Assembly: GCF_003984625.1 (NCBI RefSeq)
Contig: NZ_RWKH01000006.1
Coordinates: forward strand, 124,001 to 188,000
Direction: 5' to 3'
Origin: Variovorax sp. DXTD-1
Lineage (GTDB): Bacteria > Pseudomonadota > Gammaproteobacteria > Burkholderiales > Burkholderiaceae_C
Length of the DNA stretch: 64,000 nucleotides
The stretch's first letter is position 1. Every line of letters begins with the position of its first letter. The notes beneath the pieces were generated by a model. It was given only the letters and a program-made list of their open reading frames with translations. It searched no databases and was not told where the DNA came from. This document shows positions 10,002 through 19,059 of this stretch, one piece after another. Position numbers and translations under genes: made by a program.

Positions 10002-10817
10002 ATGAAGAAGCAAACCCGCCTTGCCGCCCGAGGCTCCCGTTTTCATGGCCGCCCGGCCTTCACGGCAATTGCCGTTGGCGTCGTCTCCGCCACTTGCCTG
10101 GCACCCGCATGGGCACAGTCCGACGAAGAGAAATTCCGGGCCGGGGGCTCCCAGTGGGGCCTTGGCATTGCAGCGGGAACGGACCGCAAGCCCTACCGAG
10201 AATTCGACGACAAAGGGGTCGTCATTCCCATGGTCACCTACGAGAACCGGTGGGTCAGCGTTGCGGGTCCGAGCCTTGACCTGAAGCTTCCTTCCGCCGG
10301 TCCGGTGTCCTTCCGGCTGCGTGCGCGCTACACGTCCGACGGCTACGAGGCCGAAGACTCTCCCTACCTGACCGGCATGGACGAGCGCAAGGCCAGCATC
10401 TGGCTCGGCGGTGCGGCAATCTGGCACAACGAGCTCGCCAATTTGTCGGCCGAGCTGCTGGCCGACGCTTCCGGGCACAGCAAGGGCACACGGGTCAAGC
10501 TGCAGGTCGATCGTCGCTTCACTTCGGGTGCCTTCAGCTTCACGCCGCGGGTCGCGGTGCAGTGGGCCGATCGCAAGTATGTGGACTACTACTACGGCGT
10601 ACGCGCAGCGGAATCGCGCGCGGACCGCGCCCAGTACGACGGCAAATCCGCCGCGAACATTGAGCTGGGCCTGCGCGTGGACTACGCCGTCGCGCCCAAG
10701 CAGACGATCTTCCTGGACGTCAGCGGCACCAGCCTCGGCAGCGGCATCAAGAACAGCCCGCTGGTCGGCCGGTCGAGCCAGACCGGCGTGCGCGTTGGCT
10801 ACCTCTACAGGTTCTGA
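10002..10817 (+). CDS. MipA/OmpV-family outer-membrane protein
   Basis: A 271-aa protein with a signal peptide ending near PAWAQS (about residue 39). The mature part consists of alternating amphipathic strands (VSFRLRARYTSDGYEAEDS, GTRVKLQVDRRF, ANIELGLRVDYAV) and terminates in YLYRF, the aromatic end of outer-membrane barrels. This is the MipA/OmpV family, linked in other bacteria to murein-synthesis scaffolding or osmotic/antimicrobial response. The start follows GAGGATCCTG. The upstream region 9905-9945 has A/T-rich runs (CTTAAAAAGCCTAAAG, TTATTAAAG). The gene ends 13 bp inside the convergent sensor-kinase gene, so the two coding ends overlap. Control by that two-component system is plausible. 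Confidence 0.85.
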   Translation: MKKQTRLAARGSRFHGRPAFTAIAVGVVSATCLAPAWAQSDEEKFRAGGSQWGLGIAAGTDRKPYREFDDKGVVIPMVTYENRWVSVAGPSLDLKLPSAGPVSFRLRARYTSDGYEAEDSPYLTGMDERKASIWLGGAAIWHNELANLSAELLADASGHSKGTRVKLQVDRRFTSGAFSFTPRVAVQWADRKYVDYYYGVRAAESRADRAQYDGKSAANIELGLRVDYAVAPKQTIFLDVSGTSLGSGIKNSPLVGRSSQTGVRVGYLYRF

Positions 10818-12214
10818 AGCGCAGGAGCCTCGGCGGAGCCCAACGCCGGAAACATCACGCGAATGCCGAGGCCGCGGCCGTCGAGCCCGGCGCCGGTCTC
10901 GATGGTTGCGCGGTGCACCTCGGCGATGCCCGCCACCAGCGACAACCCGATGCCGCTGCCGCGCGACGGCGCGCCGGCCACGCGGTGAAAGCGCTTGAAA
11001 ATGGCCGCGCGCTCCGACGCGGGCACGCCGGGCCCGTCGTCGGTCACCTCGAGGTACACGCGCCGTTCCTGCGGCGGCGCCGTGCCCGGTTCCTCACCGC
11101 AGCTCACGCGCACGCGCCCGCCCTTGGGCGTGTAGCGCAATGCGTTGTCCACCAGGTTGCGCAGCAGGATGCCGATCTCGTCGATGTCGCAGCGGATGGT
11201 GCACGGCTGCGCGTCGAGCAGGATGGTGCGCGCGTGCTGGAGCGCATGCACGTCGAACTCGTTCGCCACGTGCATCACGAGCGCGCCGAGGTCGGCCGGC
11301 GCATGCTGCGGCGCGTTGGCGCCCGCATTGAGGCGCGCCAGGTCGAGCAGCTGCTCCGACAGGCGCGTGCTGCGCTCGGCCACGGCGAGCAGCTTGGCCA
11401 GGGCGATGTCCTTCTCGGCCGCGGTAGGCGCGCGCAGCGCGATCTGGGCCTGCGCCTGCAGCGCTGAGAGCGGCGTGCGCAGCTCGTGCGCCGCGTCGCC
11501 GATGAAGCGGCGCTCGCCCTCGACCGCCTCGTCGAGCTGCCGCAGCGCATGGTTGAACGACGCGACCAGCGGATGCAGTTCGCGCGGCAGCGGCGCCGGA
11601 GACAGGGGCGTGAGGTCGAAGCTGCGCCGCTGGCGCATCTGCTCGCCCAGCGCCAGCACCGGCTTGAGCGAACGGCGCACCACAAACCACATCAGCGCGC
11701 CCACGAGCAGCAGCAACAGCGTATTGATGACCAGCGCGGTCATCGCGTCCGCGCGCAGCTCGGCGTCCACCACGCTGTGCAGATTGCCCACCTGCACATG
11801 CACGCGGCCGGTCTTGTCCGAGACGGAGTAGACGCGCCATCGCGCGCCCCCGATCACGCTGGTGGCCGCGCCCCCGGCGAAGCCGGGCCGCAGCGGGGTG
11901 TCGGGCGCGCCGGGCGAGCGCACGAGCAGGCGGTTGCCGTCGAGCCAGATCTGGAACGCGAGCGCCTCGCTCTCGGGCAGTGCCTCGTCGCGCAGCTGAA
12001 GGCCGTTGGCGCGCGGCCGCAGCCCCTTGAGCTTGTCTTCGCCGGGGATGGTCAGCAGGATGCGCGTGGCGATGGTCTGGAGCTTGTCGTCCCAGATGCT
12101 GTTCCTGTTGTGCGTGAGATAGACGAACAGCACCGCGAGCGCCACCGCCCAGCACAGCGCGATGGTCGCGGCGATCACCATGATCATCCGCGCCTGCAGC
12201 GAGTTCAGCCTCAT
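10805..12214 (-). CDS. Sensor histidine kinase (QseC-like)
   Basis: A 469-aa inner-membrane kinase. Helices lie at about residues 11-33 and 160-179, flanking a periplasmic sensor region. A HAMP-like linker (RRSLKPVLALGEQM) precedes the phosphoacceptor H243 in IGDAAHELRTPLSAL. The ATPase domain shows the N box IGILLRNLVDNALRYTPKGG, G1 VTDDGPGVP and G2 GSGIGLSLV. The gene starts within the stop of the response-regulator gene (ATGA), so the pair is coupled. Length and layout match the QseC/PmrB-type kinases. The signal is unknown. Confidence 0.92.
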   Translation of the reverse strand: MRLNSLQARMIMVIAATIALCWAVALAVLFVYLTHNRNSIWDDKLQTIATRILLTIPGEDKLKGLRPRANGLQLRDEALPESEALAFQIWLDGNRLLVRSPGAPDTPLRPGFAGGAATSVIGGARWRVYSVSDKTGRVHVQVGNLHSVVDAELRADAMTALVINTLLLLLVGALMWFVVRRSLKPVLALGEQMRQRRSFDLTPLSPAPLPRELHPLVASFNHALRQLDEAVEGERRFIGDAAHELRTPLSALQAQAQIALRAPTAAEKDIALAKLLAVAERSTRLSEQLLDLARLNAGANAPQHAPADLGALVMHVANEFDVHALQHARTILLDAQPCTIRCDIDEIGILLRNLVDNALRYTPKGGRVRVSCGEEPGTAPPQERRVYLEVTDDGPGVPASERAAIFKRFHRVAGAPSRGSGIGLSLVAGIAEVHRATIETGAGLDGRGLGIRVMFPALGSAEAPALQNL

Positions 12215-12876
12215 GGACGCGGCTGGCCCACCACGTAGCCGTGCCCGTGCACGGTCCGGATCAGGTCGTCGCCGAGCTTGCGGCGCAGCTGGTGGATAAA
12301 CACAGCGATGGTGTTGCTCTCGACCGCGCTCGCGTTGCCGTAGACGGCGTCCTGCAGATGGTCGCGCGTGACCACGTGGCCGGGCCGCTCGAGCAATGCC
12401 AGCAGCGTGCGGTATTCGTGCGCGCTCAGCGTCACCTCGACACCGGCCTTCGACACCACGCGGCGGCTGCGGTCGACCTCGATGTCGCCGTGCGAGAACA
12501 CCGGGATCACGCGGCCCTGGCTGCGCCGGATCACCGAGCGCACGCGCGCCCAGAGCTCGTCGAACTGGAAGGGCTTGACGATGTAGTCGTCGGCGCCCGC
12601 GTCGAGCCCGTGGATGCGCTCGCTGAGCTGGCCGCGCGCAGTCAGCATCAGCACGGGCGTGGGGTCGTAGCGGCCGCGCATCGCGCGCAGCACCGAGAGC
12701 CCCGACTCGCCGGGCAGCCCGATGTCGAGCAGCACGGCGGCATAGGCATGGTCGATCAGCGCGAGCCGGGCCGTGGGCGCATCGCAGACATGGTCAATGG
12801 TCCAACCGCCCTGGCGCGCGCCGTCGCACACCGCCTCTCCCAGCATGGCATCGTCTTCGACCAGGAGCAGGTGCAT
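12211..12876 (-). CDS. OmpR/PhoB-family response regulator (QseB-like)
   Basis: A 221-aa regulator. The receiver domain covers residues 1-115, with acidic pocket EDD (7-9), phosphoacceptor D51 in AVLLDIGLPGESG, and conserved T/A and K (YIVKPFQFDELWARV). The C-terminal winged helix is complete (VTLSAHEYRTLLALLERPGHVVTRDHLQDAVYG, then NTIAVFIHQLRRKLGDDLIRTVHGHGYVV). It is the first gene of a two-gene operon with the kinase. The A/T-rich stretch just upstream (12930-12950) may be its promoter and autoregulatory site. Confidence 0.93.
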   Translation of the reverse strand: MHLLLVEDDAMLGEAVCDGARQGGWTIDHVCDAPTARLALIDHAYAAVLLDIGLPGESGLSVLRAMRGRYDPTPVLMLTARGQLSERIHGLDAGADDYIVKPFQFDELWARVRSVIRRSQGRVIPVFSHGDIEVDRSRRVVSKAGVEVTLSAHEYRTLLALLERPGHVVTRDHLQDAVYGNASAVESNTIAVFIHQLRRKLGDDLIRTVHGHGYVVGQPRP

Positions 12877-12959
12877 TGGAGGGGCGTGGGTATGGCGCGT
12901 GAAAAGCAGTGCGGATGATGCCCCAGAGTTTTTAATATCTTTCTAAGCTGGAGCTTTTG

Positions 12960-13976
12960 CTATTGCTTCACCAGCCCCAGCTTGCGGATCATGTCGCCCC
13001 ACTGGTCGTAAGTGGCTCGCGTGAGCTCGGCCAATTGGGCGGGGCTCGATGACTCGGCTTCGTAGGCGCCCTGGCGGAAGAAGTCGCGCGTGGCGGGCAT
13101 CGCCAGTACCTGCGCAAGCGCGCCGTTGAGCCTGGCGACGATAGGCGCCGGCATGCGCGCGGGCCCGTAGAAGCCGAGCCAGCTCGGCATGTCGACGCCG
13201 GCAACGCCTTGTTCCGTCATCGTGGGCACGTCGGGCAGCATTGCGCTGCGCTTCGGCGCGGCCACCGCCAGCATGCGAACCTTGCCCGTGGCGGTGTTCT
13301 GGATGGCGTTGGGCGCGGCATCGAAGTAGTACTGCACGCGGCCTGCAAGAAAGTCCTTCGCGGCATCGGCACCGCCTTTGTAGGGCACGTGCACCACGTC
13401 CAGCCCCGCCTTCTGCGCGAAGGCCTCGCCGTAGATGTGCGACGAGGTGCCGGTGCCGAAGGACGCATAGCTCATCTTGCCCGGGTTGGCCTTGATGTAG
13501 GCCACCAACTCCTGCACCGTGCGCGCCGGCACGCTCGCATGCACGGTCAGCACCAGCGGCCCGCGTGCGCCGAGCGAGATGGGCGTGAGGTCCTTGAACG
13601 GGTCGTAGCGCACTTGCGCCAGCGTCTGCGGGTTCTGCGCGACCACGGAAGAAGGCGCGTACATCATCGTGTAGCCGTCGGGTGCGGCGCGAATCACTTC
13701 CTCGGTGGCAAGGATGAAGCTCGCACCCGGCCGGTTCTCGACGATGACCGGCGTTTGCAGCACCTCGCCGAGTTTGTTGGCGACAAAGCGTGCCTGCGCA
13801 TCGGAGGCGCCGCCCGCTGCCAGGCCGAGCACGATGCGGATGCTGCGGCCCTTTTCAGGGAAGGCCGCGGGCTCGGCCGCGAGCACGCTGTGCGGCACTG
13901 CGGTTGCGCCAAGTGCGATGCCGAGGCCAAGGCACGCGGCCATGCGGCGACGGATGAAGAAGGGCGAGCGGTTCAT
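12960..13976 (-). CDS. Bug-family (tripartite tricarboxylate) substrate-binding protein, copy 1
   Basis: A 338-aa periplasmic receptor with a signal peptide (MNRSPFFIRRRMAACLGLGI...VLAAEP). The mature protein carries Bug hallmarks: GRSIRIVLGLAAGGASDAQARFVA, VIVENRPGASFILATEEV, PDGYTMMYAPSS and PFKDLTPISLGARGPLVL. These proteins deliver carboxylates to TctAB-type transporters, and many are orphan. It is coupled to the preceding copy (ATGA overlap), with which it shares long identical stretches such as LAYVKANPGK-type and SYASFGxGTSSHIYGEAF, so the pair arose by tandem duplication. No transporter membrane subunit is in the window. Confidence 0.9.
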   Translation of the reverse strand: MNRSPFFIRRRMAACLGLGIALGATAVPHSVLAAEPAAFPEKGRSIRIVLGLAAGGASDAQARFVANKLGEVLQTPVIVENRPGASFILATEEVIRAAPDGYTMMYAPSSVVAQNPQTLAQVRYDPFKDLTPISLGARGPLVLTVHASVPARTVQELVAYIKANPGKMSYASFGTGTSSHIYGEAFAQKAGLDVVHVPYKGGADAAKDFLAGRVQYYFDAAPNAIQNTATGKVRMLAVAAPKRSAMLPDVPTMTEQGVAGVDMPSWLGFYGPARMPAPIVARLNGALAQVLAMPATRDFFRQGAYEAESSSPAQLAELTRATYDQWGDMIRKLGLVKQ

Positions 13977-14971
13977 TGCCTTGCCAGCCCCACCTGCTGC
14001 ACCATCGCGCCCCAGCGCTCGTAGCTCGACCGCGTAACGCTTGCAAATTCCTCCGGCGTGGAGGCGCCGGCCTCGTAGCCGCCCGAGCGGTAGAACTCGC
14101 GCACCTGCGGCATTGCCAGCACCTGCGTGAGCGCCGTGTTGAGCTTGGCGACCACCGGCGCCGGCATGTGCGCGGGGCCGTAGAAGCCGAGCCAGCTCGG
14201 CAGGTCGAGCCCCGTCACGCCTTGCTCGGCGAAGGTGGGCACGTCGGGCAGGGCGGCAATGCGCGCGTTGGCGGCAATCGCCAGGATCTTCACCTTGCCG
14301 GTGCCCGCGGTGATGAGGGCCGACGAGGCCGAATCGAACATGTACTGCACGCGGCCGCCGATCAGGTCCTTGGCCGCGTCCGAGCCACCCTTGTAGGGAA
14401 TGTGCACCGCGTCGATGCCGGCCTTCTTGACGAAGGCCTCGCCATAGATGTGCGACGAGGTGCCCGCGCCGAAGGAGGCGTAGCTCACCTTGCCGGGGTT
14501 GGCCTTCACGTAGGCGATGAGCTCCTTCACGTTGCTGGCGGGCACGGTGGTGCTCACCGACAGCACCAGCGGGCCGCGGCCGCCCATCGAAATGGCGGTG
14601 AAGTCTTTGAACGGGTCGTAGGGCACCTGCGAGAAGGTGTGGGGGTTCTGCGCCATGGTCGAAGAAGGCGCGTAGAGCAGCGTGTAGCCGTCGGGCAGCG
14701 CACGCGCCACCTCGCTTGCGGCGAGCATGGTGCTGGCACCGGGCTTGTTGTCGACGATCACGCCGGTACCCAGCACTTCGCCGAGCTTCTGCGCCACGAT
14801 GCGCGCCTGCGCGTCGGTGCCGCCGCCGGCGGTAAAGCCCACCACGATGCGTATCGGCTTGCCGCCGCGCACCGGAAAGTCTTGCGCCAGGGCCAACGGC
14901 GCCAAGCCCAGCAAGGCCGCCGCGCCGAGTGCAGCGCCGAACGCACGGCGGGTGCCGCGAGGTTTCTTCAT
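13973..14971 (-). CDS. Bug-family (tripartite tricarboxylate) substrate-binding protein, copy 2
   Basis: A 332-aa protein with a signal peptide ending near LALAQDFP. The motifs are the Bug set: PIRIVVGFTAGGGTDAQARIVAQ, VIVDNKPGASTMLAASEV, PDGYTLLYAPSS, YDPFKDFTAISMGGRGPL and VHIPYKGGSDAAKD. It is a near paralogue of the next gene downstream, overlapping it by ATGA, and is transcribed divergently from the FAD oxidoreductase across a 167-bp A/T-rich region. It should bind the substrate of the adjacent catabolic genes, probably a hydroxylated or sugar-type carboxylate. That is inferred from context. Confidence 0.9.
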   Translation of the reverse strand: MKKPRGTRRAFGAALGAAALLGLAPLALAQDFPVRGGKPIRIVVGFTAGGGTDAQARIVAQKLGEVLGTGVIVDNKPGASTMLAASEVARALPDGYTLLYAPSSTMAQNPHTFSQVPYDPFKDFTAISMGGRGPLVLSVSTTVPASNVKELIAYVKANPGKVSYASFGAGTSSHIYGEAFVKKAGIDAVHIPYKGGSDAAKDLIGGRVQYMFDSASSALITAGTGKVKILAIAANARIAALPDVPTFAEQGVTGLDLPSWLGFYGPAHMPAPVVAKLNTALTQVLAMPQVREFYRSGGYEAGASTPEEFASVTRSSYERWGAMVQQVGLARQ

Positions 14972-15138
14972 CGATGTCTCCGTTTATGAATGTTCTTCTT
15001 ATATTGATTTAGAAATCCATAAAAATCCACATTACCTAGGGAATACCCCGAAGTGGAGCTGTTTTCAAGCTTTTGTGTTTGACAAAATGAACATAGAAAT
15101 CAAAATACGACGAAACAGCCTATCCAAGACACCTATCC
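14972..15138. promoter_or_regulatory. A/T-rich divergent promoter region of the catabolic island
   Basis: These 167 bp separate the Bug pair from the FAD oxidoreductase and are much richer in A/T than their surroundings. A TTGACA at about 15079 is followed 17 bp later by AAAATA, a possible weak promoter towards the oxidoreductase. The near-repeats AGAAATCC and AAAAATCC occur on the other side. The nearby IclR-type gene is the likely regulator, but I cannot identify its operator with confidence. Confidence 0.45.
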
Positions 15139-16590
15139 ATGAAAACTATCGTCCGCACCGACGAGCGCATCCTCAGCTCCGACATCTTCGACCGTGACAG
15201 CCGCGTCAAGCGTCCTGACCACGGCACCTGGGCCGAGCCCGGCAAGAACATTCCGGTCTATCACCGCTGCGGCGTGCTGGTGGTGGGCGGCGGGCCTTCG
15301 GGCACCGCGGCCGCCGCGGCTGCCGCCCGTGCCGGTGCCGACGTGGCGCTGCTCGAGCGCTACAACCACCTGGGCGGGCTTTCCACCGGCGGCCTCGTGA
15401 TCTGGATCGACCGCATGACCGACTGGGAGGGCAAGCTGGTGATCCGCGGCTTTGCCGAAGAATTGTTCGACCGCCTGCCGGCCGATGCCATTGCCGGCCC
15501 CGCGCGCGAAGACTGGGGCTCGCAAGACGCGGCCAAGGCCGCGCACTGGTCGCAGCGCACGGCCGCTTACCACGGCGTCGTCACCTGGTCGCCCACCATC
15601 GACCCCGAGCGGCTCAAGCTCCTGTCGCAAGAGATCGTGCTGGAGCGCAAGGTCAAGCTCATCTATCACTCCTGGGCTGCCATTCCCATCGTGCAGGACG
15701 GCACCGTGAAGGGCGTGGTCTTCGAGAGCAAGGAAGGCCGAATGGCCATCATGGCCGACGTGGTGGTCGACGCCACCGGCGACGGCGACCTGTTCGCGCG
15801 TGCCGGTGCGGCCTACGTGAACGACATCGAGGAAGCCGACGTGCACCACTGCATGAATACCTCATGGCTCTTCGGCGGCGTGGACATGAACCGCTGGATC
15901 GAATTCAAGGCTGGCCAGCCCGAGGCGTTCAGCGCCTTCATGGCGCGCGGGCGCGAAGTGTGCGGCCTGTTCGAGCGGCCCTTCGTCTCGTGGCGCAACG
16001 ACGTGGCGCTGTTCATGGGGCCGCGCCAGTCGGGCTACTCGGCGCTGGACGTGGACGACCTCACGGCCGTCGAGGTGCGCTCGCACCGGGCCATGGCCGC
16101 GCACCTGGACTACTTCAAGGCGCATGCGCCTGGCTTTGAAGATGCGTACCTCATGCTCAGCGCACCGCAGATCGGCGTGCGCCATGCGCGGCGCCTCACC
16201 GGTGTGGGTGCGGTGCTGCGCAGCCAGTGGCCCGACGGCGTGGCGCTGGCCGACGAAGTGGGCGTAACGCCCGCGGTGTCGCCGAAGTTTCCGAACATCT
16301 CCATTCCCTACGGCGCGCTGGTGCCGCAGCAGCTCGACGGCCTGCTGGCCTGCGGGCGCCACATTTCATGCGACCGCAACTCGCACGGCTTCATGCGCGA
16401 GATTCCGCAATGCTGGATCACCGGACAGGCCGCGGGTGTGGCGGCGGCGCTGGCCTCGCAGGGCGGTATCGAGCCGCGCTTTGTCGACGTGGGCACGCTG
16501 CAGTCGGCGCTGCTCGCGCAGGGCGTGTACCTGCGGGGCGGTGCCGTGCAGGGCGCGCATGCACCGGCCGTTGCCGAAGCCGGCGCCTGA
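15139..16590 (+). CDS. FAD-dependent oxidoreductase
   Basis: A 483-aa protein. A dinucleotide-binding motif (VLVVGGGPSGTAAAAAAARAGADVALLE) lies at about residues 46-73 and is followed by YNHLGGLSTGG. VVVDATGDGDLFARAGA lies at about 210-227, and the C-terminal CGRHISCDRNSHGFMREIPQCWITGQAAGVAAA motif is characteristic of the FAD_oxidored (PF12831-like) group. The family includes putative dehydrogenases of hydroxy acids and sugar acids. It leads the plus-strand catabolic set. The substrate is unknown. No Shine-Dalgarno is obvious before the ATG. Confidence 0.85.
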   Translation: MKTIVRTDERILSSDIFDRDSRVKRPDHGTWAEPGKNIPVYHRCGVLVVGGGPSGTAAAAAAARAGADVALLERYNHLGGLSTGGLVIWIDRMTDWEGKLVIRGFAEELFDRLPADAIAGPAREDWGSQDAAKAAHWSQRTAAYHGVVTWSPTIDPERLKLLSQEIVLERKVKLIYHSWAAIPIVQDGTVKGVVFESKEGRMAIMADVVVDATGDGDLFARAGAAYVNDIEEADVHHCMNTSWLFGGVDMNRWIEFKAGQPEAFSAFMARGREVCGLFERPFVSWRNDVALFMGPRQSGYSALDVDDLTAVEVRSHRAMAAHLDYFKAHAPGFEDAYLMLSAPQIGVRHARRLTGVGAVLRSQWPDGVALADEVGVTPAVSPKFPNISIPYGALVPQQLDGLLACGRHISCDRNSHGFMREIPQCWITGQAAGVAAALASQGGIEPRFVDVGTLQSALLAQGVYLRGGAVQGAHAPAVAEAGA

Positions 16591-16663
16591 ACGTTTCGCC
16601 ATGAGTCCGACCGACGCTCTTTCGCCAGCCTCTACATTGCAGAGTCTTGCAAAGGGTTCTTCC

Positions 16664-17512
16664 ATGTCCACTGACAAAAACGACACCTCTTTTTCCGCCT
16701 CCGAAGCCGCCGATGCGCGCGGCGACCGCTCCGACACCGTGAGCGCGCTGGAGCGCGGCATCTCGGTGCTGCGCTGCTTCAGCGAAGAGCGCCCCGTGCT
16801 GGGCCATGCAGACATCGCGCGCATGACCGGTATTCCGCGGCCCACGGTCAACCGGCTCGTCGCCACGCTGCTCTCCATGGGCATGCTCAAGGCCGCGCAG
16901 GTGGCCGACCGCTTCATGCTCGGCCCGGGCGTGGTGTCGCTGTCGCGCGTGTTCCTGGGCAGCCTCGACGTGCGCGCCGCGGCGCGGCCCAGCATGCAGG
17001 CCATGGCGGAGGAGGTGGGCGCCTCGGTCTACCTGGCCATACGCGACGGCATGGAGATGGTGCTGATCGAGGCCTGCCGGCCGCGCTCGTCGATGCTGTC
17101 GGCCCGGCTCGACGTGGGCTCGCGCGCGCCGCTGGCCAATTCGGCCCTGGGCCGTGCGTACCTTTCGGCGCTGCCGGAGGCGCAGCGCAACCAACTCATC
17201 GATTCGATGCGCCTGTTGCGTGGCCCCGAATGGGACGGCATCGCACCCGGCATGACCCGCGCCATCGGCGAAGCGAGGCGGCTGGGTTACTGCCTCTCGC
17301 TCGGCGAGTTTCACCGCGAGATCAATTCGGTGTCCGTGCCCTTCATCGGGCCCGACGGTGAAGTGATGTCGCTCAACGGCGGCGGCGCGGCCTTCGTGTT
17401 TTCCGAAGAGCGCCTGCGCAACGAACTGGCACCGCGCCTGCATGACATTGCGCTGACCATTGCGCGCGACATCGGCGGGCATGTACCCACGCCTACGCCT
17501 TCACCGGGTTAG
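16664..17512 (+). CDS. IclR-family transcriptional regulator
   Basis: A 282-aa protein. I chose the ATG at 16664 because it has AAAGGG upstream; the ATG at 16601 would add 21 residues. The N-terminal winged helix is SALERGISVLRCFSEERPVLGHADIARMTGIPRPTVNRLVATL. The C-terminal effector domain contains AARPSMQAMAEEVGASVYLAIRDGMEMV and ANSALGRAYLSALP. IclR proteins respond to aromatic or carboxylate metabolites. Here it lies between the oxidoreductase and the aconitase-X genes and most likely controls the whole island. Confidence 0.92.
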   Translation: MSTDKNDTSFSASEAADARGDRSDTVSALERGISVLRCFSEERPVLGHADIARMTGIPRPTVNRLVATLLSMGMLKAAQVADRFMLGPGVVSLSRVFLGSLDVRAAARPSMQAMAEEVGASVYLAIRDGMEMVLIEACRPRSSMLSARLDVGSRAPLANSALGRAYLSALPEAQRNQLIDSMRLLRGPEWDGIAPGMTRAIGEARRLGYCLSLGEFHREINSVSVPFIGPDGEVMSLNGGGAAFVFSEERLRNELAPRLHDIALTIARDIGGHVPTPTPSPG

Positions 17513-17567
17513 CGGCCCGGCGCGGGCCGACCCCACGACTGCAAACATAAGAACGGAGACACAGGTC

Positions 17568-18863
17568 ATGCACCTGAGCGATGAAGAAAAAGCCATGATG
17601 GACGGCCGAGACGGACCGGCCGTGCAGAAGGCGATGGACCTCTTGATGCGCTACGGCGAAGCGTTGGGCGCCGAGCGGCTGGTGGAAACGCGCAACGTCT
17701 GCGCCACCATTACCTCGACCACGCCGTTCCAGCGCGACTTTGCGCTGGCCAAGGGCGGCGGCATGGATGCGGTGTTCTCCGAATTCAGCCTCGACAGCCA
17801 GGAGACCGTCGAGATTCCGAAATTCAAGGTCTTCACCAGCCACCTGCAACTGGGCTTCGACCCCGGCCAGCCCGAGCGCATGGGCGTGAGCGAAGAGATC
17901 GTGCAGTTCTACAACAAGAGCGAGCGCCATGCGGCGGGGCTCGGTGCGCAGATCATGAACACCTGCACGCCCTACCAGGTCGGCAACATTCCCACGCGCG
18001 GCGAGCACTGCGCATGGATGGAATCGTCGGCCGTGGTGTATTGCAATTCGGTGCTCGGCGCGCGCACCAATACCGAAGGGCGCGAGAGCACCGGCGCGGC
18101 CATGCTCACCGGGCGCATTCCCTACTGGGGCTACCACCTCGACGAGAACCGCCGCGCCACGCATGTGGTCGAGCTCGACGTCGAGGTCGAATCGGTGCAG
18201 GACTGGGGCCTGCTCGGCTACTACATCGGCGAGCACGTGCAGGAGCGCGTGCCGGTGGTGCACAGCAAGCGCGGCATCGCCCGTGTGCCTAACCTGCCGC
18301 GGCTCAAGCACTTCGGCGCGGCGGCATCGTCGTCGGGCGGCGTGGAGATGTATCACATCGCCGGCATCACACCCGAGGCGCTCACGCTGGAGCAGGCGCT
18401 CGGCGGCCGTGCGCCGGTGGAGGTGCTGCGTTATGGCGAGGCCGAGCGCCGCGCTACCTACGAGAAGATCAACGCGACGGGCAAGGAAGCCGAGGTGCAG
18501 TACGTGATGCTCGGCTGCCCGCACTACACCATCGAACAGATCTGGGAGGCCGCGCAGCTCATCGAAGGGCGCAAGGTGCACCCGGATTGCGAGCTGTGGA
18601 TCTTCACGCCGCGCGCCATCAAGTCGCTGGCCGACCGCAACGGCTACACCAGGATCATCGAGGACGCGGGCGGCATCCTCATGACCGACAGCTGCTCCGC
18701 CATGAGCCGCGCCGTGCCCAAGGGCACGAAGACCGTAGCGCTCGATTCGGCCAAGCAGGCGCACTACCTGCCCGCCATTCTTGGCGTGCAGGCGTGGTTC
18801 GGCAGCACGGCGGAGTGCATCGATGCGGCGTGTACTGGGCGGTGGAATGGAGGCATGCAATGA
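17568..18863 (+). CDS. Aconitase X, large (catalytic) subunit
   Basis: A 431-aa protein starting at the ATG after ACGGAGACACAGGTC. It is colinear with the AcnX large subunit (former DUF521): LSDEEKAMMDGRDGPAVQKAMDLLMRYGEALGAERLV at the start, NTCTPYQVGNIPTRGEHCAWMESSAVVYCNSVLGARTNTEG in the middle with Cys residues for an Fe-S centre, and YVMLGCPHYTIEQIWEAAQLIEGRKV and MTDSCSAMS later. Known members are cis-3-hydroxy-L-proline dehydratase (bacteria) and phosphomevalonate dehydratase (archaea). The companion small subunit follows, but only after an unusual 196-bp palindrome-rich gap. The exact substrate is unresolved; dehydration of a hydroxy acid is expected. Confidence 0.88.
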   Translation: MHLSDEEKAMMDGRDGPAVQKAMDLLMRYGEALGAERLVETRNVCATITSTTPFQRDFALAKGGGMDAVFSEFSLDSQETVEIPKFKVFTSHLQLGFDPGQPERMGVSEEIVQFYNKSERHAAGLGAQIMNTCTPYQVGNIPTRGEHCAWMESSAVVYCNSVLGARTNTEGRESTGAAMLTGRIPYWGYHLDENRRATHVVELDVEVESVQDWGLLGYYIGEHVQERVPVVHSKRGIARVPNLPRLKHFGAAASSSGGVEMYHIAGITPEALTLEQALGGRAPVEVLRYGEAERRATYEKINATGKEAEVQYVMLGCPHYTIEQIWEAAQLIEGRKVHPDCELWIFTPRAIKSLADRNGYTRIIEDAGGILMTDSCSAMSRAVPKGTKTVALDSAKQAHYLPAILGVQAWFGSTAECIDAACTGRWNGGMQ

Positions 18864-19059
18864 GGCCCCGGATTTTCTCCCTCCCCCTCTGGGGGAGGGC
18901 AGGGGTGGGGGCATGCGGCGCATCCATCGCGCGCTCTGCCTGCCCCCATCCCAACCTCGGTGCAGGCAGCCAGAGGCTGCCGCTCTTCGGGCTGTCCAGT
19001 TCCGCGCAGGCGGAACTGGAGCCGCAGCCCTCAGCCCCGTCGGGGGAAGGAGCAAAACC
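18864..19059. repeat. Palindrome-rich element separating the two aconitase-X subunit genes
   Basis: These 196 bp carry three consecutive inverted repeats. The first is CCCTCCCCC-tct-GGGGGAGGG (18879-18899). The second is GGCAGCC-aga-GGCTGCC (18965-18981). The third is TCCAGTTCCG-cgcagg-CGGAACTGGA (18995-19020), with perfect 10-bp arms. No coding frame is supported. It looks like a dispersed GC-rich intergenic element that has landed inside an operon. Its copy number cannot be judged from this window. Confidence 0.7.
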
